NCBI GenBank assembly: GCA_907163075.1
Contig: CAJQTY010000001.1
Location: forward strand, 1,922,001-1,986,000
Direction of reading: 5' to 3'
Source of the DNA: an uncultured Rhodocyclaceae bacterium
Lineage (GTDB): Bacteria; Pseudomonadota; Gammaproteobacteria; Burkholderiales; Rhodocyclaceae
DNA length: 64,000 bases
Below are positions 18,901 to 26,461 of this stretch, piece after piece. A model generated the notes under the pieces. The model saw only the letters and a program-made list of their open reading frames with translations, did no database searches and had not been told where the DNA came from. The stretch's first letter is position 1; each line of letters starts with the position of its first letter. The position numbers were made by a program, and so were the translations under genes.

Positions 18901-21227
18901 GCCGCGCGTGGGCCGACGTCGCGGAGCGTCGGAGCCCGCTTCCCGCCTCGCTTCAACTGATTGTAGAGCGGGCGGGAAGCCTCGAACTTCTGCAGGGGCG
19001 CGAGCAGGACCCGCCGGTCGTCTATGTGACGAGCGAACCCCAGGCCTTCTCTGCGCGCTCGTTGAGCGACGCGGGCGAGGCCGTGCTCGACGTAGGGGAG
19101 ACCAACGCCTCACTGATCTGCGATCTGCTCACGTCAACCAAGTGTTTTTCTCCGCGGTTGACGGATTCCGGCGAGGTGCAATTAGTCGTCGACGGCTGCC
19201 CGTTCGAAGCTTCGCCGGACGACCCGCCGCTAGTGGCCGGCGAGCTATCCTGGCTGAGCGACCTTGCCGTGCTGGCGCACGAGCATCTCGGCGATCCTCT
19301 GGAGACGCGGACGCTGCCCACGGACGAGCTCGAGCGCCGGCTTCGCGCGATCCGCGTCAGGCGCTGTGGGGGATTCGCCCTTACCATCTCGGGGCTGGAG
19401 ATTCCGGTGCGTGGTAGGGAGCGCGTGCACGCTGTACAGCACGCCCGCGCCCCGACGCTGCTGGTGAGAACCGTCGGCCCCATCGACCTGCCGCTGTTGC
19501 TCGAAGCGTCGCAGGCGCTCACCAAGCTGCTCGGGTCGAGGCGCAATACGCTTGAGCTCCTGCTGGGAAGGCTGCAGCGCGACGGCTACGGCGGCGGCTC
19601 AGCGGGGCCGTCCGAGGACATGCTGGCCAGGGCAATTGGCAGGGATGTCAGCGTCGTACGCGAGCACTTCGCCGCGACGAAGGGCGGCTTACAGCGCCGC
19701 GTCGACGCGGTGCTGCCAGTACTGGCCTTCCTCAAGGATCGGGAGGCTGCGGAGCGGCTTCGCGAGAGACACGCTCAGCTCGGTCCCGCCCTGCAGCTTC
19801 GCGCCTGGCTAGTGGGTGAGCTCCCGGCTGAGGTAGTCGATCAGTTGCTCGAGATCGTGACTGAGACCGACGACCAGAAGGCGATCTGCCTGCGGCTCAA
19901 CCTCGATTTCGCCGCCTTCGGCCGCACGCTCGCCGAGCTCGGCTACCCACCGATGAACGACGAGGCAGACTTCCGTCGCCTGTTCAGCGCATACCTTGCC
20001 GAGTTAGCCCCCTCGATACGCGCTCGGCTGAGGCGAGCGTTTCTGCCCGCCTGGCGGGCCGCTGCGCCGCTCGACAAGTATCTGATCCTGCGAACGCTTG
20101 AATTCATTCAGTTCGACTCGCAGTGGCCGCTGCAGCTGGAGGAGTTCGATCGGGCCCGCGTCGTCGCCCACGCAAATTTGGCTGTTGAGGCAAGGCTCGG
20201 GGCCGACAATCCCTCCATCGAGCTGAAGGCCCTGGACGTCGTTGCAGCCACCAACCGAAAGCAAGTTACGGCGCGGCACGCGGACCTAGCGAACTTGGTG
20301 CGCGCCTGGTGCAGGAAGAACGGCGCTCAGCAACCGAGCGGCGCAAGCGCAGCCGACGCGCAGGAGCTCGTGCGCGAGCTGGACCAAGCGGGCCTGCTGG
20401 ACTTCGAAGTGATCGCGCCAGGTGCCTTGCCCGCGCTGCTGCGCCGCGCCGGCTGGTGGCCGGCAAACATGCCGACCACCGAGTCCCTGAGTGACTTGGG
20501 CCTGACGGCGGAGGACTTGAAGCACGAAGAGCAAGAGACTCGCGAGCTCCGCCTGAAGACCGAGGCAGCTCGCCGCAGCGTCCCCTTCTCTGGACGCTAT
20601 CTGGACACCGGAAGCCCCGATTTCATCCTGCAGTTCGAGAGCCTCGCGGACGCGGCCATCGCTCAAAGCGACGAGTGGTTCACCCGCAGCCGCGTCGCAC
20701 GTCTGCTTAACCAGCAGGATTCAGGAAAACCGCGGTCGGGATCGAGCGGAAGGGGCGGGGGTGGGAGCGGAAACTGGCGCAACCAGCCGTCCGACACAAC
20801 GCGCACGGTCATGGGTATGGCGAGCGAGTGGCTGGTGTGGAAGCTGCTCTTCCGTCGCCATCCGAAGGAGATGTCGGACGACTGCTGGGTCTCGTCGAAC
20901 CGAGAAAAGTTCTGTCCCGGCCCAGCGGGCGACGACTCCTTGGGTTACGACTTTCGGGTCGTGACCGCGCGCCACGAGTATCTCTACGAGGTTAAGTCGG
21001 CGCTCGACGCCGGCGGCGAGTTCGAACTGACGGCGCGAGAGCTTGAGGTCGCCGGGAGTGCAAGAGAGGACCGAAAGCGCAGGTACCGCATCCTGTACGT
21101 GCCGTTCGTGTTCGATCCGACCCGCTGGATTGTGATGACCCTGCCCAACCCGGCTGGCATCAATACGCGCGACCAGTTTCGCGTCGTTCGAAGCGGCTCC
21201 GTTCGGTACGGCTTTGAGCAGCGCTAG
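15921..21227 (+). CDS. Giant sacsin-type ATPase with C-terminal DUF3883 nuclease-like domain
   Basis: 1768 residues. The N-terminus is a sacsin/Hsp90-like GHKL ATPase: N-box ELLQNAHDA at residues 74-82, the NKGRPFSN loop near 111, and the glycine-rich lid EGIGNKGLGFRSVEAL near 134-149. The long middle is helical with no domain I can name. A Ser/Gly-rich linker (PRSGSSGRGGGGSGNWR) near residue 1610 leads to a DUF3883 domain whose core GYDFRV...YLYEVKS matches a PD-(D/E)XK nuclease site. Genes with this ATPase-plus-DUF3883 layout are frequent in defence islands. ATP-driven sensing followed by DNA cleavage is inference. I chose the ATG at 15921 because GAGGGGG precedes it. The codon use is markedly GC-rich relative to both sides, which suggests separate acquisition. 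Confidence 0.85.
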   Translation: MDEAVIQTDDGCAEKLMVTTATQLTSAAELINRITRSQLEHALDGQRRGLKVYESLRSLNEIIGTQYGDRVLFELLQNAHDAHTVGERGEVAIRLVVANEHTGVLLVANKGRPFSNSNFEAIRNIGTSDKEIGEGIGNKGLGFRSVEALTNDVHIFSAGAQIPAPTFDGYCFRFALTEEIAELLNEIGASPEEAAKVAADIPRYLVPIAVNENSDEVRRLAARGFATVVCLPLASSREVELAEKQVAALTSAAAPVQLFLDRLASLETSIVRGGVEVEKATLSRTVEPLLRDPSSNIRMQRVMLSDGSAFLVVRQTLQKDAVLTAVAKSIPGAPSLKRWLAWKGDAVVSIAVCLDKAVAPRLYNFLPMDDHAVSPMAGHIDAPFFADIDRRTIKPDLPLNQLLIEAAADTAAKACLAIVDEGLNVPPSAVVDMAAWAGARIATIVGAFKALERPITDAAIWPTNSGAGVKWASLRTLYAWPDVRTRQMTPSRLQSIADAHILANVSDAQLWRIRALASAVLMPLELQAERLCEWVEATAAYLSSKKNKANAIAWSQFYQDVLSIFAASKIDLSELTGRKVLLGDDNKLLIATADGLDDAPPVFARTTGGRGKRTKGPPNPPSAIARKFRFLNQHVEVSEEVIHGFEKAGLLRHYDPMEALTALKGALEAGTDNQRQEALTWAFRVWLVTGDKSVEAALRQADLSVPCVGGWMRAEYALMSSSWSALGRTLEQYFEAAAAVSPDCKSERNRLLVAFSSWPRARADDRREDWIRFLQILSVPDGLTPIAANLRRKGTPNGYWNGLLRAGWPELGLDADWTKCASQPELHYPQTQYDMHGEAWRVPGQLEHEQLPESAKELLSNLLVVYLKARGNAHFQFSVHHWRGNQSVTLPTPLYVFLRYGRWPASARSDEVVFARPCNSWSTTVARQHPPRFVARFKSEPGAREELPSILFDPKIGLRDWSDPSSAPGRLASLAAALPDLSAAERRDLRDQVRRAWADVAERRSPLPASLQLIVERAGSLELLQGREQDPPVVYVTSEPQAFSARSLSDAGEAVLDVGETNASLICDLLTSTKCFSPRLTDSGEVQLVVDGCPFEASPDDPPLVAGELSWLSDLAVLAHEHLGDPLETRTLPTDELERRLRAIRVRRCGGFALTISGLEIPVRGRERVHAVQHARAPTLLVRTVGPIDLPLLLEASQALTKLLGSRRNTLELLLGRLQRDGYGGGSAGPSEDMLARAIGRDVSVVREHFAATKGGLQRRVDAVLPVLAFLKDREAAERLRERHAQLGPALQLRAWLVGELPAEVVDQLLEIVTETDDQKAICLRLNLDFAAFGRTLAELGYPPMNDEADFRRLFSAYLAELAPSIRARLRRAFLPAWRAAAPLDKYLILRTLEFIQFDSQWPLQLEEFDRARVVAHANLAVEARLGADNPSIELKALDVVAATNRKQVTARHADLANLVRAWCRKNGAQQPSGASAADAQELVRELDQAGLLDFEVIAPGALPALLRRAGWWPANMPTTESLSDLGLTAEDLKHEEQETRELRLKTEAARRSVPFSGRYLDTGSPDFILQFESLADAAIAQSDEWFTRSRVARLLNQQDSGKPRSGSSGRGGGGSGNWRNQPSDTTRTVMGMASEWLVWKLLFRRHPKEMSDDCWVSSNREKFCPGPAGDDSLGYDFRVVTARHEYLYEVKSALDAGGEFELTARELEVAGSAREDRKRRYRILYVPFVFDPTRWIVMTLPNPAGINTRDQFRVVRSGSVRYGFEQR

Positions 21228-21290
21228 TCCCCGCGCGGTCGTCGACTATTCGGGGCTCCTCGCCACTTTCATCTAGTCCGCACCAATTGT

Positions 21291-21583
21291 TCGCGTTGGC
21301 GTCCCTCACTAAACCAAAACACACGTATTACGAACTCAAGGCCCTACACCCGCGAAAGCCCCTTGTGGCAAGGGTTTCGAAAACCTGCACTAAAATCGCG
21401 AGGTCAACAGGTTTAGAGAAAAAAGCACTCTAAAAGAGAGGAAACGGTCAAACAGGGGCATTTCAGGCTTGGCGAGGTGCAGAGCTAAAAACGAAAAACC
21501 CCGCGTAGACTGGCGTCTGGCGGGGTCTTCGAAACGGTGAGAGACCGTTTGGTACTGCTTTCCTGGCGGGCCAGAAGGTATTC
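21291..21583. repeat. 293-bp direct repeat, left copy
   Basis: By eye it matches 52988-53280 over its full length, in the same orientation and with exactly the same length, at roughly four identities in five. Conserved landmarks in order are GCGTTGGCGT.CCTCACTAAA, ATCGCGAGGTCAACAGGTT, GAGGTGCAGAGCTA, a GC-rich hairpin, the perfect hairpin AAACGGT/ACCGTTT with loop GAGAG (21532-21550), and CTTTCCTGGCGG. On the minus strand the right end of the right copy resembles a tRNA 3' terminus (TTCGAATACC...CCGCCA), more weakly so here. With the second copy it brackets 31.7 kb of defence genes. Confidence 0.8.
21485..21527 (-). terminator. Rho-independent terminator inside the left 293-bp repeat
   Basis: Reading leftwards, a stem CCCCGC/GCGGGG (21499-21504 with 21520-21525, plus an inner GTCT/AGAC pair) is followed by a T run and TTTTTCGTTTTT. 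It lies about 95 bp after the stop of the membrane-protein gene at 21622 and would end its transcript. Confidence 0.65.
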
Positions 21584-21621
21584 CAACGAAAACGCTCTTC
21601 ACGAGCCCAAATGTGCACTTT

Positions 21622-21951
21622 TCATCTGTCGCTTGAACTGGAGAAAAAGTTGCAAACGCAATCGTTTCGTGTCAATTGGAGTCCTTTGATTTCAGGCCAT
21701 TTTTCGCAATGCATGCCGACCAAGCCAAGAACAATCAACGATGCAGCCATGATTGTCACAGCGTTGCGTTTCCAACTCGTAGTGCTTGTACCTATCTCCT
21801 TGTGAGCGACAGCCGCAAGCCAAAAAATCAAAGCCATCAAAGCGAACAACACCGCCAGATAGACAACGATTAAGACAGCCTTGAGAAACGGTCCCTCGAA
21901 GGCAAGCCCCCAATCAAACCGATTATCACTCCGACTGCTCTTGCGGACCAA
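21622..21951 (-). CDS. Small two-helix membrane protein
   Basis: 109 residues with two hydrophobic segments, one near residues 25-48 (AVLIVVYLAVLFALMALIFW) and one near 64-80 (AVTIMAASLIVLGLVGM), joined by a short polar loop. The start is probably the TTG at 21951, with AAGGG six bases upstream; no in-frame ATG gives both helices. No family recognised. It lies just inside the left 293-bp repeat, whose hairpin would terminate it. The HEPN-like gene is upstream on the same strand with a 154-bp gap, so co-transcription is possible. Confidence 0.5.
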   Translation of the reverse strand: MVRKSSRSDNRFDWGLAFEGPFLKAVLIVVYLAVLFALMALIFWLAAVAHKEIGTSTTSWKRNAVTIMAASLIVLGLVGMHCEKWPEIKGLQLTRNDCVCNFFSSSSDR

Positions 21952-22105
21952 TCAAACCCTTGGCCAGCAATGTAAGTTACAACTCTATGGATTGGAATAA
22001 ATAGAATTGGCCAAAAACCCAAAGTGCTTTTCAGAGGCCTGAAGTTTTAACCTGTAGCGCCAGCTATGTGCAAGGAGATTTTAACTATCAATGTTGTGTT
22101 TCCTC

Positions 22106-23662
22106 TTACATCAGTAGAACGCTTTCGCTCATTAACTGGTCTACCCTTTCCCGAGTTACCGTTGCCCAGAAAATTGCCTCCTCGTCGGAAATCCAGCCGT
22201 CTACCTCTCGACCGAAATGAGCAATACTATTCCTCACAATATATGCAGAGTGGAAGGCATCTAGTGCTGCTACTAACATTGTTCGTTCCACATGTCGAAA
22301 CGGGTGATTCTTATAACACTTCGCTGCCATCGCATTAGCGACAACTAAGCTCGCGATGTTGGCTTTGGTACAAGTCCAAACACATTTAGCTTTTTTGTTG
22401 GGGCCAATAAGCTCATGAACCTGGTGCTTGGTGATGTTTAGGCCAGTTTCGCTTAGCAATTGGGCCAAATCGATTGAGCCGACGCCCTCCGCCTTTCCCA
22501 AAATGCTACCGACGAAACTGACAAAATGATAGTCAGTTTGGTGTGCTAGGTCGGTAGTCAGATCCAGATTTCGCTCATTTGGAAACCATGTGTTCAGGCA
22601 CCACTTTAGAAAGGCTTCCACCAACCTTCCCGTTTCTAATGTCACGCTACGTACGTGTTCTGGCAAGTCAATAGGATGAACATACGCTGAGCCATCCCGC
22701 TCTGCTACGCATTCAGCCGCGCTAACAAGATCCTGCAATCTGACTGTACATCGTTCTACCGTTTCCCACTGCTTTGCTACATCCTCAGCTTTGACGCTCC
22801 AGTCATAAAACCGCTCGCTATAATTCACCGGAAGATTTAGAGAGAAATCGACTCCCGAAAGTTGAGATTTCGCCTTAAGAGCCACAGCAGAAAGAAAGTT
22901 GAAATCAACGTCTTCTTCAGATGGGAATTTGACCGAGCTTAATTGATCTCGCCAACCGTATTTTCCCTGACTCTTTAATAGATTCCCGAGTGACAAGGCC
23001 GCAACTTGGCTCGTAGGCCATGCGCCAGCGCCAGCTTTCCTTAGCCAACATTCCCTGCCTCTGAGGTCCCCCCAAACCATGGCTAACAAGTAATCCGCTT
23101 CATTGATACTTTTATCTCCGAGCGTCCTCAGTAGTTTCGTGGTGTTTGAAAGGGATCCAAGCTTTTGATTGTTTTTAGTTCCGAGAATCCAATCAAGAGC
23201 ATTCAGACCGTCGAGTCCATCTTGAAAAAAGTCTCGATTTTCATTCCGGAACGATCTGGCCGCTTGCTGAATTGTCCGCCAAAGAGCGTCAGAAATAATT
23301 ACCGAATAGATCTCTGATCTTCCTGAAATCTGGACGAGATCGAAGGCTAACTGCCCAAACCAATTCGGATGGTGTCCCCCTGGAAAATCCTCTATTGCTA
23401 ATCCAAAGACCTCAAGACGTAGATCCAGATCCTGATCCGATGGGAGTTCAAGTTCAATGCAGATAAGCGCCCACACAGCCAAGACATTGCAGCGAGATTT
23501 CCACACCTCTTTTGTATACTCTCCACAATCCCCAAGCAGATCCCATAATTGATCGTTGGCCACACGCATGGCCTCGGGTTGTTGAAAGCCTCCACTTTGC
23601 TGGAAATCATCGATAATTTGTTGTCCCCAGTCATCTGTCGAAGGGCGTTTGTCGTTATTCAT
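22106..23662 (-). CDS. Large HEPN-like hypothetical protein
   Basis: 518 residues, mostly helical, with no annotated domain that I recognise over most of its length. Near the C-terminus (residues about 477-482) is RNSIAH within AYIVRNSIAHFG, an RX4H motif of the type that forms the active site of HEPN ribonucleases; the preceding helix (MLVAALDAFHSAYIV) suits a HEPN fold. If functional it could cut RNA in an abortive response. It lies on the same strand as, and downstream of, the NUDIX gene, separated by about 130 bp plus an IS element; before the insertion the two were probably one operon. The start ATG at 23662 is the first strong one. The HEPN call rests on the motif alone. Confidence 0.55.
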   Translation of the reverse strand: MNNDKRPSTDDWGQQIIDDFQQSGGFQQPEAMRVANDQLWDLLGDCGEYTKEVWKSRCNVLAVWALICIELELPSDQDLDLRLEVFGLAIEDFPGGHHPNWFGQLAFDLVQISGRSEIYSVIISDALWRTIQQAARSFRNENRDFFQDGLDGLNALDWILGTKNNQKLGSLSNTTKLLRTLGDKSINEADYLLAMVWGDLRGRECWLRKAGAGAWPTSQVAALSLGNLLKSQGKYGWRDQLSSVKFPSEEDVDFNFLSAVALKAKSQLSGVDFSLNLPVNYSERFYDWSVKAEDVAKQWETVERCTVRLQDLVSAAECVAERDGSAYVHPIDLPEHVRSVTLETGRLVEAFLKWCLNTWFPNERNLDLTTDLAHQTDYHFVSFVGSILGKAEGVGSIDLAQLLSETGLNITKHQVHELIGPNKKAKCVWTCTKANIASLVVANAMAAKCYKNHPFRHVERTMLVAALDAFHSAYIVRNSIAHFGREVDGWISDEEAIFWATVTRERVDQLMSESVLLM

Positions 23663-23811
23663 AGATTGCTTTCATTTGCTGTCAGTTTGGATGTCGAGTC
23701 GCATGGCAATTTGAAGCCGTGCCCGTTGATGTGAAAAAGATACCATCGCGTGCGACGTTGAAGACAGGAGGGCGACCGGAGAAAATGACTATATGCCCCA
23801 AGCAGGTCTAG

Positions 23812-24716
23812 GGTCTGTTGACAATCAAGCGAGCCAGATGACGGAAGCGGTGAATGCAACGAAGGACGAGAATCGCTGAGCGAGTTTGTCGTATCGGGTG
23901 GCGATACGGCGAAACTGCTTGATCCGGCAGAAGAAACGCTCGACGAGATTTCGACTTTTGTAACGATGCTTGTCGAATTCACGTTGAACGCAGCGATTGC
24001 TGCGAGGCGGGATAACGGCCTCAATGTTCGAGGCGTACAGATAGTCAAGGATGGCATCGCTGTCGTAGGCCTTGTCCGCACTGACTGAGCCGGGTTTTAA
24101 TCCCAGCAGGAGTGGCAAGGCTTCGGGGCTGTCGCCGGCCTCTCCACCCGTCAAATGGAATCGGGCCAGAGAACCCAATCCTTCAACCACGGCATGGATC
24201 TTCGTGCTCAATCCGCCACGGGAACGTCCGAGCGCTTGATTGCCGTTTTTTTTGCTGCACCGGCCGCATGCTGATGCGCACGCACAATCGTGCTGTCGAT
24301 AAACACTTCTTCAAAATCGGCGTCACCGGCCAGTTGCGTGAAGAGTCGATGCCAGACGCCCTGCCGCGACCAGCGGGCAAAGCGCTGGTAGGCGCTATTC
24401 CAGAGCCCAAACTCCGGGGGAAGATCGCGCCACGGGCTACCCGTACGGGCAATCCAGAGGACAGCCTCGACAAATAAACGATTGTTTGCTGCCGTGCGCC
24501 CCGGATCACTGCGCTTACCCGGCAGCAACGCTTCGATCCGCTCAAACTGATCATCCCTCAACCAAAAACGTACCATCCTGATGTCCGCCCAAAAGTCAGG
24601 ATATGACCATAAATCGAAGAAAGTGAACAGCCCCTCCGTAGGTGATTGAAAGTAAACGAATTTTTGGCGTGAAAAACCAAACAGCATTTATTGCTCGGCG
24701 CGTATGTCAACAGACC
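23812..24716 (-). mobile_element. IS5-family (IS427-type) insertion sequence with target duplication
   Basis: Complete 905-bp element. Terminal inverted repeats begin GGTCTGTTGACA at 23812 and end TGTCAACAGACC at 24716. Both sides carry CTAG (23808-23811 and 24717-24720), the 4-bp target duplication expected of IS427-group elements. It holds one transposase in two frames. The insertion cut the 3' end of the NUDIX gene, replacing its last residues. Intact ends and matching duplication suggest a fairly recent insertion. Confidence 0.9.
23825..24576 (-). CDS. IS5-family transposase in two frames (programmed frameshift)
   Basis: The first part (24576 to 24208, MVRFWLRDDQFERIEALLPG...) has the N-terminal DUF4096-type domain and the first DDE Asp region (FIDSTIVRAHQHAAGAAKK). 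The second (24211 to 23825) carries the rest, with GSVSADKAYDSD and NLVERFFCRIKQFRRIATRYDK. They join at a run of eight A on the coding strand (T run at 24246-24253), the usual slippage site that makes the full transposase in this IS group. Both halves look intact. Confidence 0.85.
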
Positions 24717-26365
24717 CTAGCATTAGGAACGAGAATCTCGTGTGTGTCATATCGCTTTGCAATGAATTGGTGGAGCCCCATTGCCTCAGTAGGCGCTAGC
24801 AGTCGCTTGAACTCCCGGCGAATCGTATCAGGATCAGCCCCATGTTCTTTCCCAGCCTCAAGTGCCGGCATTGCCTTAATCATGAGTGGAGATAGTCGAA
24901 TGGAAATCTGCCGTTCCTTCAATGGCCCCCACTTTGTATCTATCTTTTTCAACGTCAGCACGATTGGTTTTTCTTCGCTCTCAACGTCCCAGAAATACTC
25001 GAAACACTTGGGTTCGAAATAGAGATGCTCTGCGCTAATCGATAGGCGACAGTGACCAAAAGCATCGCATTCAACGAGGCGCAGATCGGCATTTTGGAAT
25101 TGTTCCACTAATTCTTGTGCAGTTTCCAATAGTTCTTCGTTACGTAGCTTGATCCATCCACCACCAAGAAAAACGAAGAGACCTCCACTGATCGACATTT
25201 CCAACCCACGCGCGTGCCATGCTAATAGCATAAGCAGTTCCCATGCTTGCTGACTAAGCGACAACCTCACGGGCTTTTGCCGCCCTGCATCGCCTATCAA
25301 TATGGGCTCTCCGACGGATGAGGGAAGTTCTATGGCATCCCCTTTTTTTCGATAGACAGGCGGGTTATCGCTGCTATCGGGAATTCCGGAGGACAAAAAA
25401 TCGTTTAACTCCGCAGACGGTAGTGTCAACAACGCATCAACAAAAGCGCGTTTCCCGTCAGGGCGTTTGCCAGCCACGAGTTCCTGCGTTGAAAACCACG
25501 CCCATTCGGCCGGCGCATGCGTTACTCGGTCAAGAACCTTAAGCTCGCCTGTCTGGGTTAGCTTGACCGAATAAATTGCAATGTTGTAAGCGGTATACGC
25601 GTGGTTGTTTCGCGTCCCTTCCACCTTATGGAAAGGCTCTAACTGCCGCCGATGCGTTGCTACGTATTCGCTTGGAAATAGATCAAGTTCTTCTCGAAGT
25701 TCTCGCTCTAGTGTCCTTCTTTGAGATTGTATCGCGGTGGTGGAATCGACATTGAATAGCTCACGTAATGCCATTGCGGAGCGATCTTCAACGGCTAGAT
25801 CAGTGAGGTCGAGGCGACCTCCGGGGAATACGTATGCGCCGACATCCGGCCTAGTTTTATCCTCCCGTCGGTGAAGTAGAAACCTGTTCCCTAGGCGGAG
25901 GAGGCCCCACGTCACATGCACGGTTCGAATTGGATGGGGCAGGATCGCTGCGTTCGAGGTTCGTTGGTTTTCCATCCTGCGCAGCAATTCACGTTGTTCT
26001 TCCACAATTTCGGGCGGGCGATGAGTCCCTTGAGTCCAATAGTCGGGAACAAAAAAAGTATTCCCGGGGGTCGCCATGGTCTCCAAGATCGATCTGGCCA
26101 CAAGAGACGCAGGGAATGAAATAAAAGCCCAACGTCCTGCCGTCAACAAGCTTGGATCGAGCAATGCCAGAGAATCAAAAAGCCTTCGAATTGTCGAAAC
26201 AACCGGTCCAGCAGCATGGGCGCATTCAACGCTTGCCTGGATTTGAGATACCAGCTCAAGCTCATCGATGTCCTCACGAGCAAGTCCTTCCTCGGCGTGC
26301 AGCGGCATCACCACTAGCAGTTGGCGAAATACCTCAAGATCGCTCAAAGCAGCCTCTCCCGTCAT
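24707..26365 (-). CDS. Large NUDIX-domain protein divergent from viperin, 3' end altered by an IS
   Basis: 552 residues from the ATG at 26365; an in-frame TTG at 26410 would add 15. A helical N-terminal domain (to about 135) precedes a NUDIX hydrolase core: VTWGLLRLGNRFLLHRR, YVFPGGRLDL near 179-188, and RELREELDL near 221-229. The gap between the glycine part and the REUxEE part of the NUDIX box is about 30 residues longer than usual. A C-terminal region of 250 residues includes a wHTH-like stretch (LSLSQQAWELLMLLAW). NUDIX enzymes hydrolyse nucleoside-diphosphate-linked compounds. Placed 96 bp from and divergent to the viperin gene, it may act on ddhNTPs or control the response; that is inference. 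The IS changed the C-terminus: removing it restores ...LVPNARPAWGI and a stop. Confidence 0.75.
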   Translation of the reverse strand: MTGEAALSDLEVFRQLLVVMPLHAEEGLAREDIDELELVSQIQASVECAHAAGPVVSTIRRLFDSLALLDPSLLTAGRWAFISFPASLVARSILETMATPGNTFFVPDYWTQGTHRPPEIVEEQRELLRRMENQRTSNAAILPHPIRTVHVTWGLLRLGNRFLLHRREDKTRPDVGAYVFPGGRLDLTDLAVEDRSAMALRELFNVDSTTAIQSQRRTLERELREELDLFPSEYVATHRRQLEPFHKVEGTRNNHAYTAYNIAIYSVKLTQTGELKVLDRVTHAPAEWAWFSTQELVAGKRPDGKRAFVDALLTLPSAELNDFLSSGIPDSSDNPPVYRKKGDAIELPSSVGEPILIGDAGRQKPVRLSLSQQAWELLMLLAWHARGLEMSISGGLFVFLGGGWIKLRNEELLETAQELVEQFQNADLRLVECDAFGHCRLSISAEHLYFEPKCFEYFWDVESEEKPIVLTLKKIDTKWGPLKERQISIRLSPLMIKAMPALEAGKEHGADPDTIRREFKRLLAPTEAMGLHQFIAKRYDTHEILVPNARVC

Positions 26366-26461
26366 TGTTCTTGCCCAGAGAGCGCTCTCCGCTCGCTCTC
26401 CTTCAAGCAACAGTTAACACAGAACACAATCCGGTTTCTCAAAAAGCCGGAGCACGACGCC

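Larger units (their letters stand above)
21228..21621. other. Non-coding stretch holding the left copy of the 293-bp repeat
   Basis: Between the giant ATPase gene and a minus-strand membrane-protein gene there is no credible coding frame. Almost all of it is the repeat at 21291-21583. A frame across the repeat is conserved between copies but is best explained by repeat conservation. Confidence 0.6.

Noticed and set aside
21390-21602. Small minus-strand ORF across the left 293-bp repeat, with a counterpart at 53033-53311
   Set aside because: The translations are alike because the DNA repeats are alike. The hairpins and terminator inside fit a non-coding element better than a gene.
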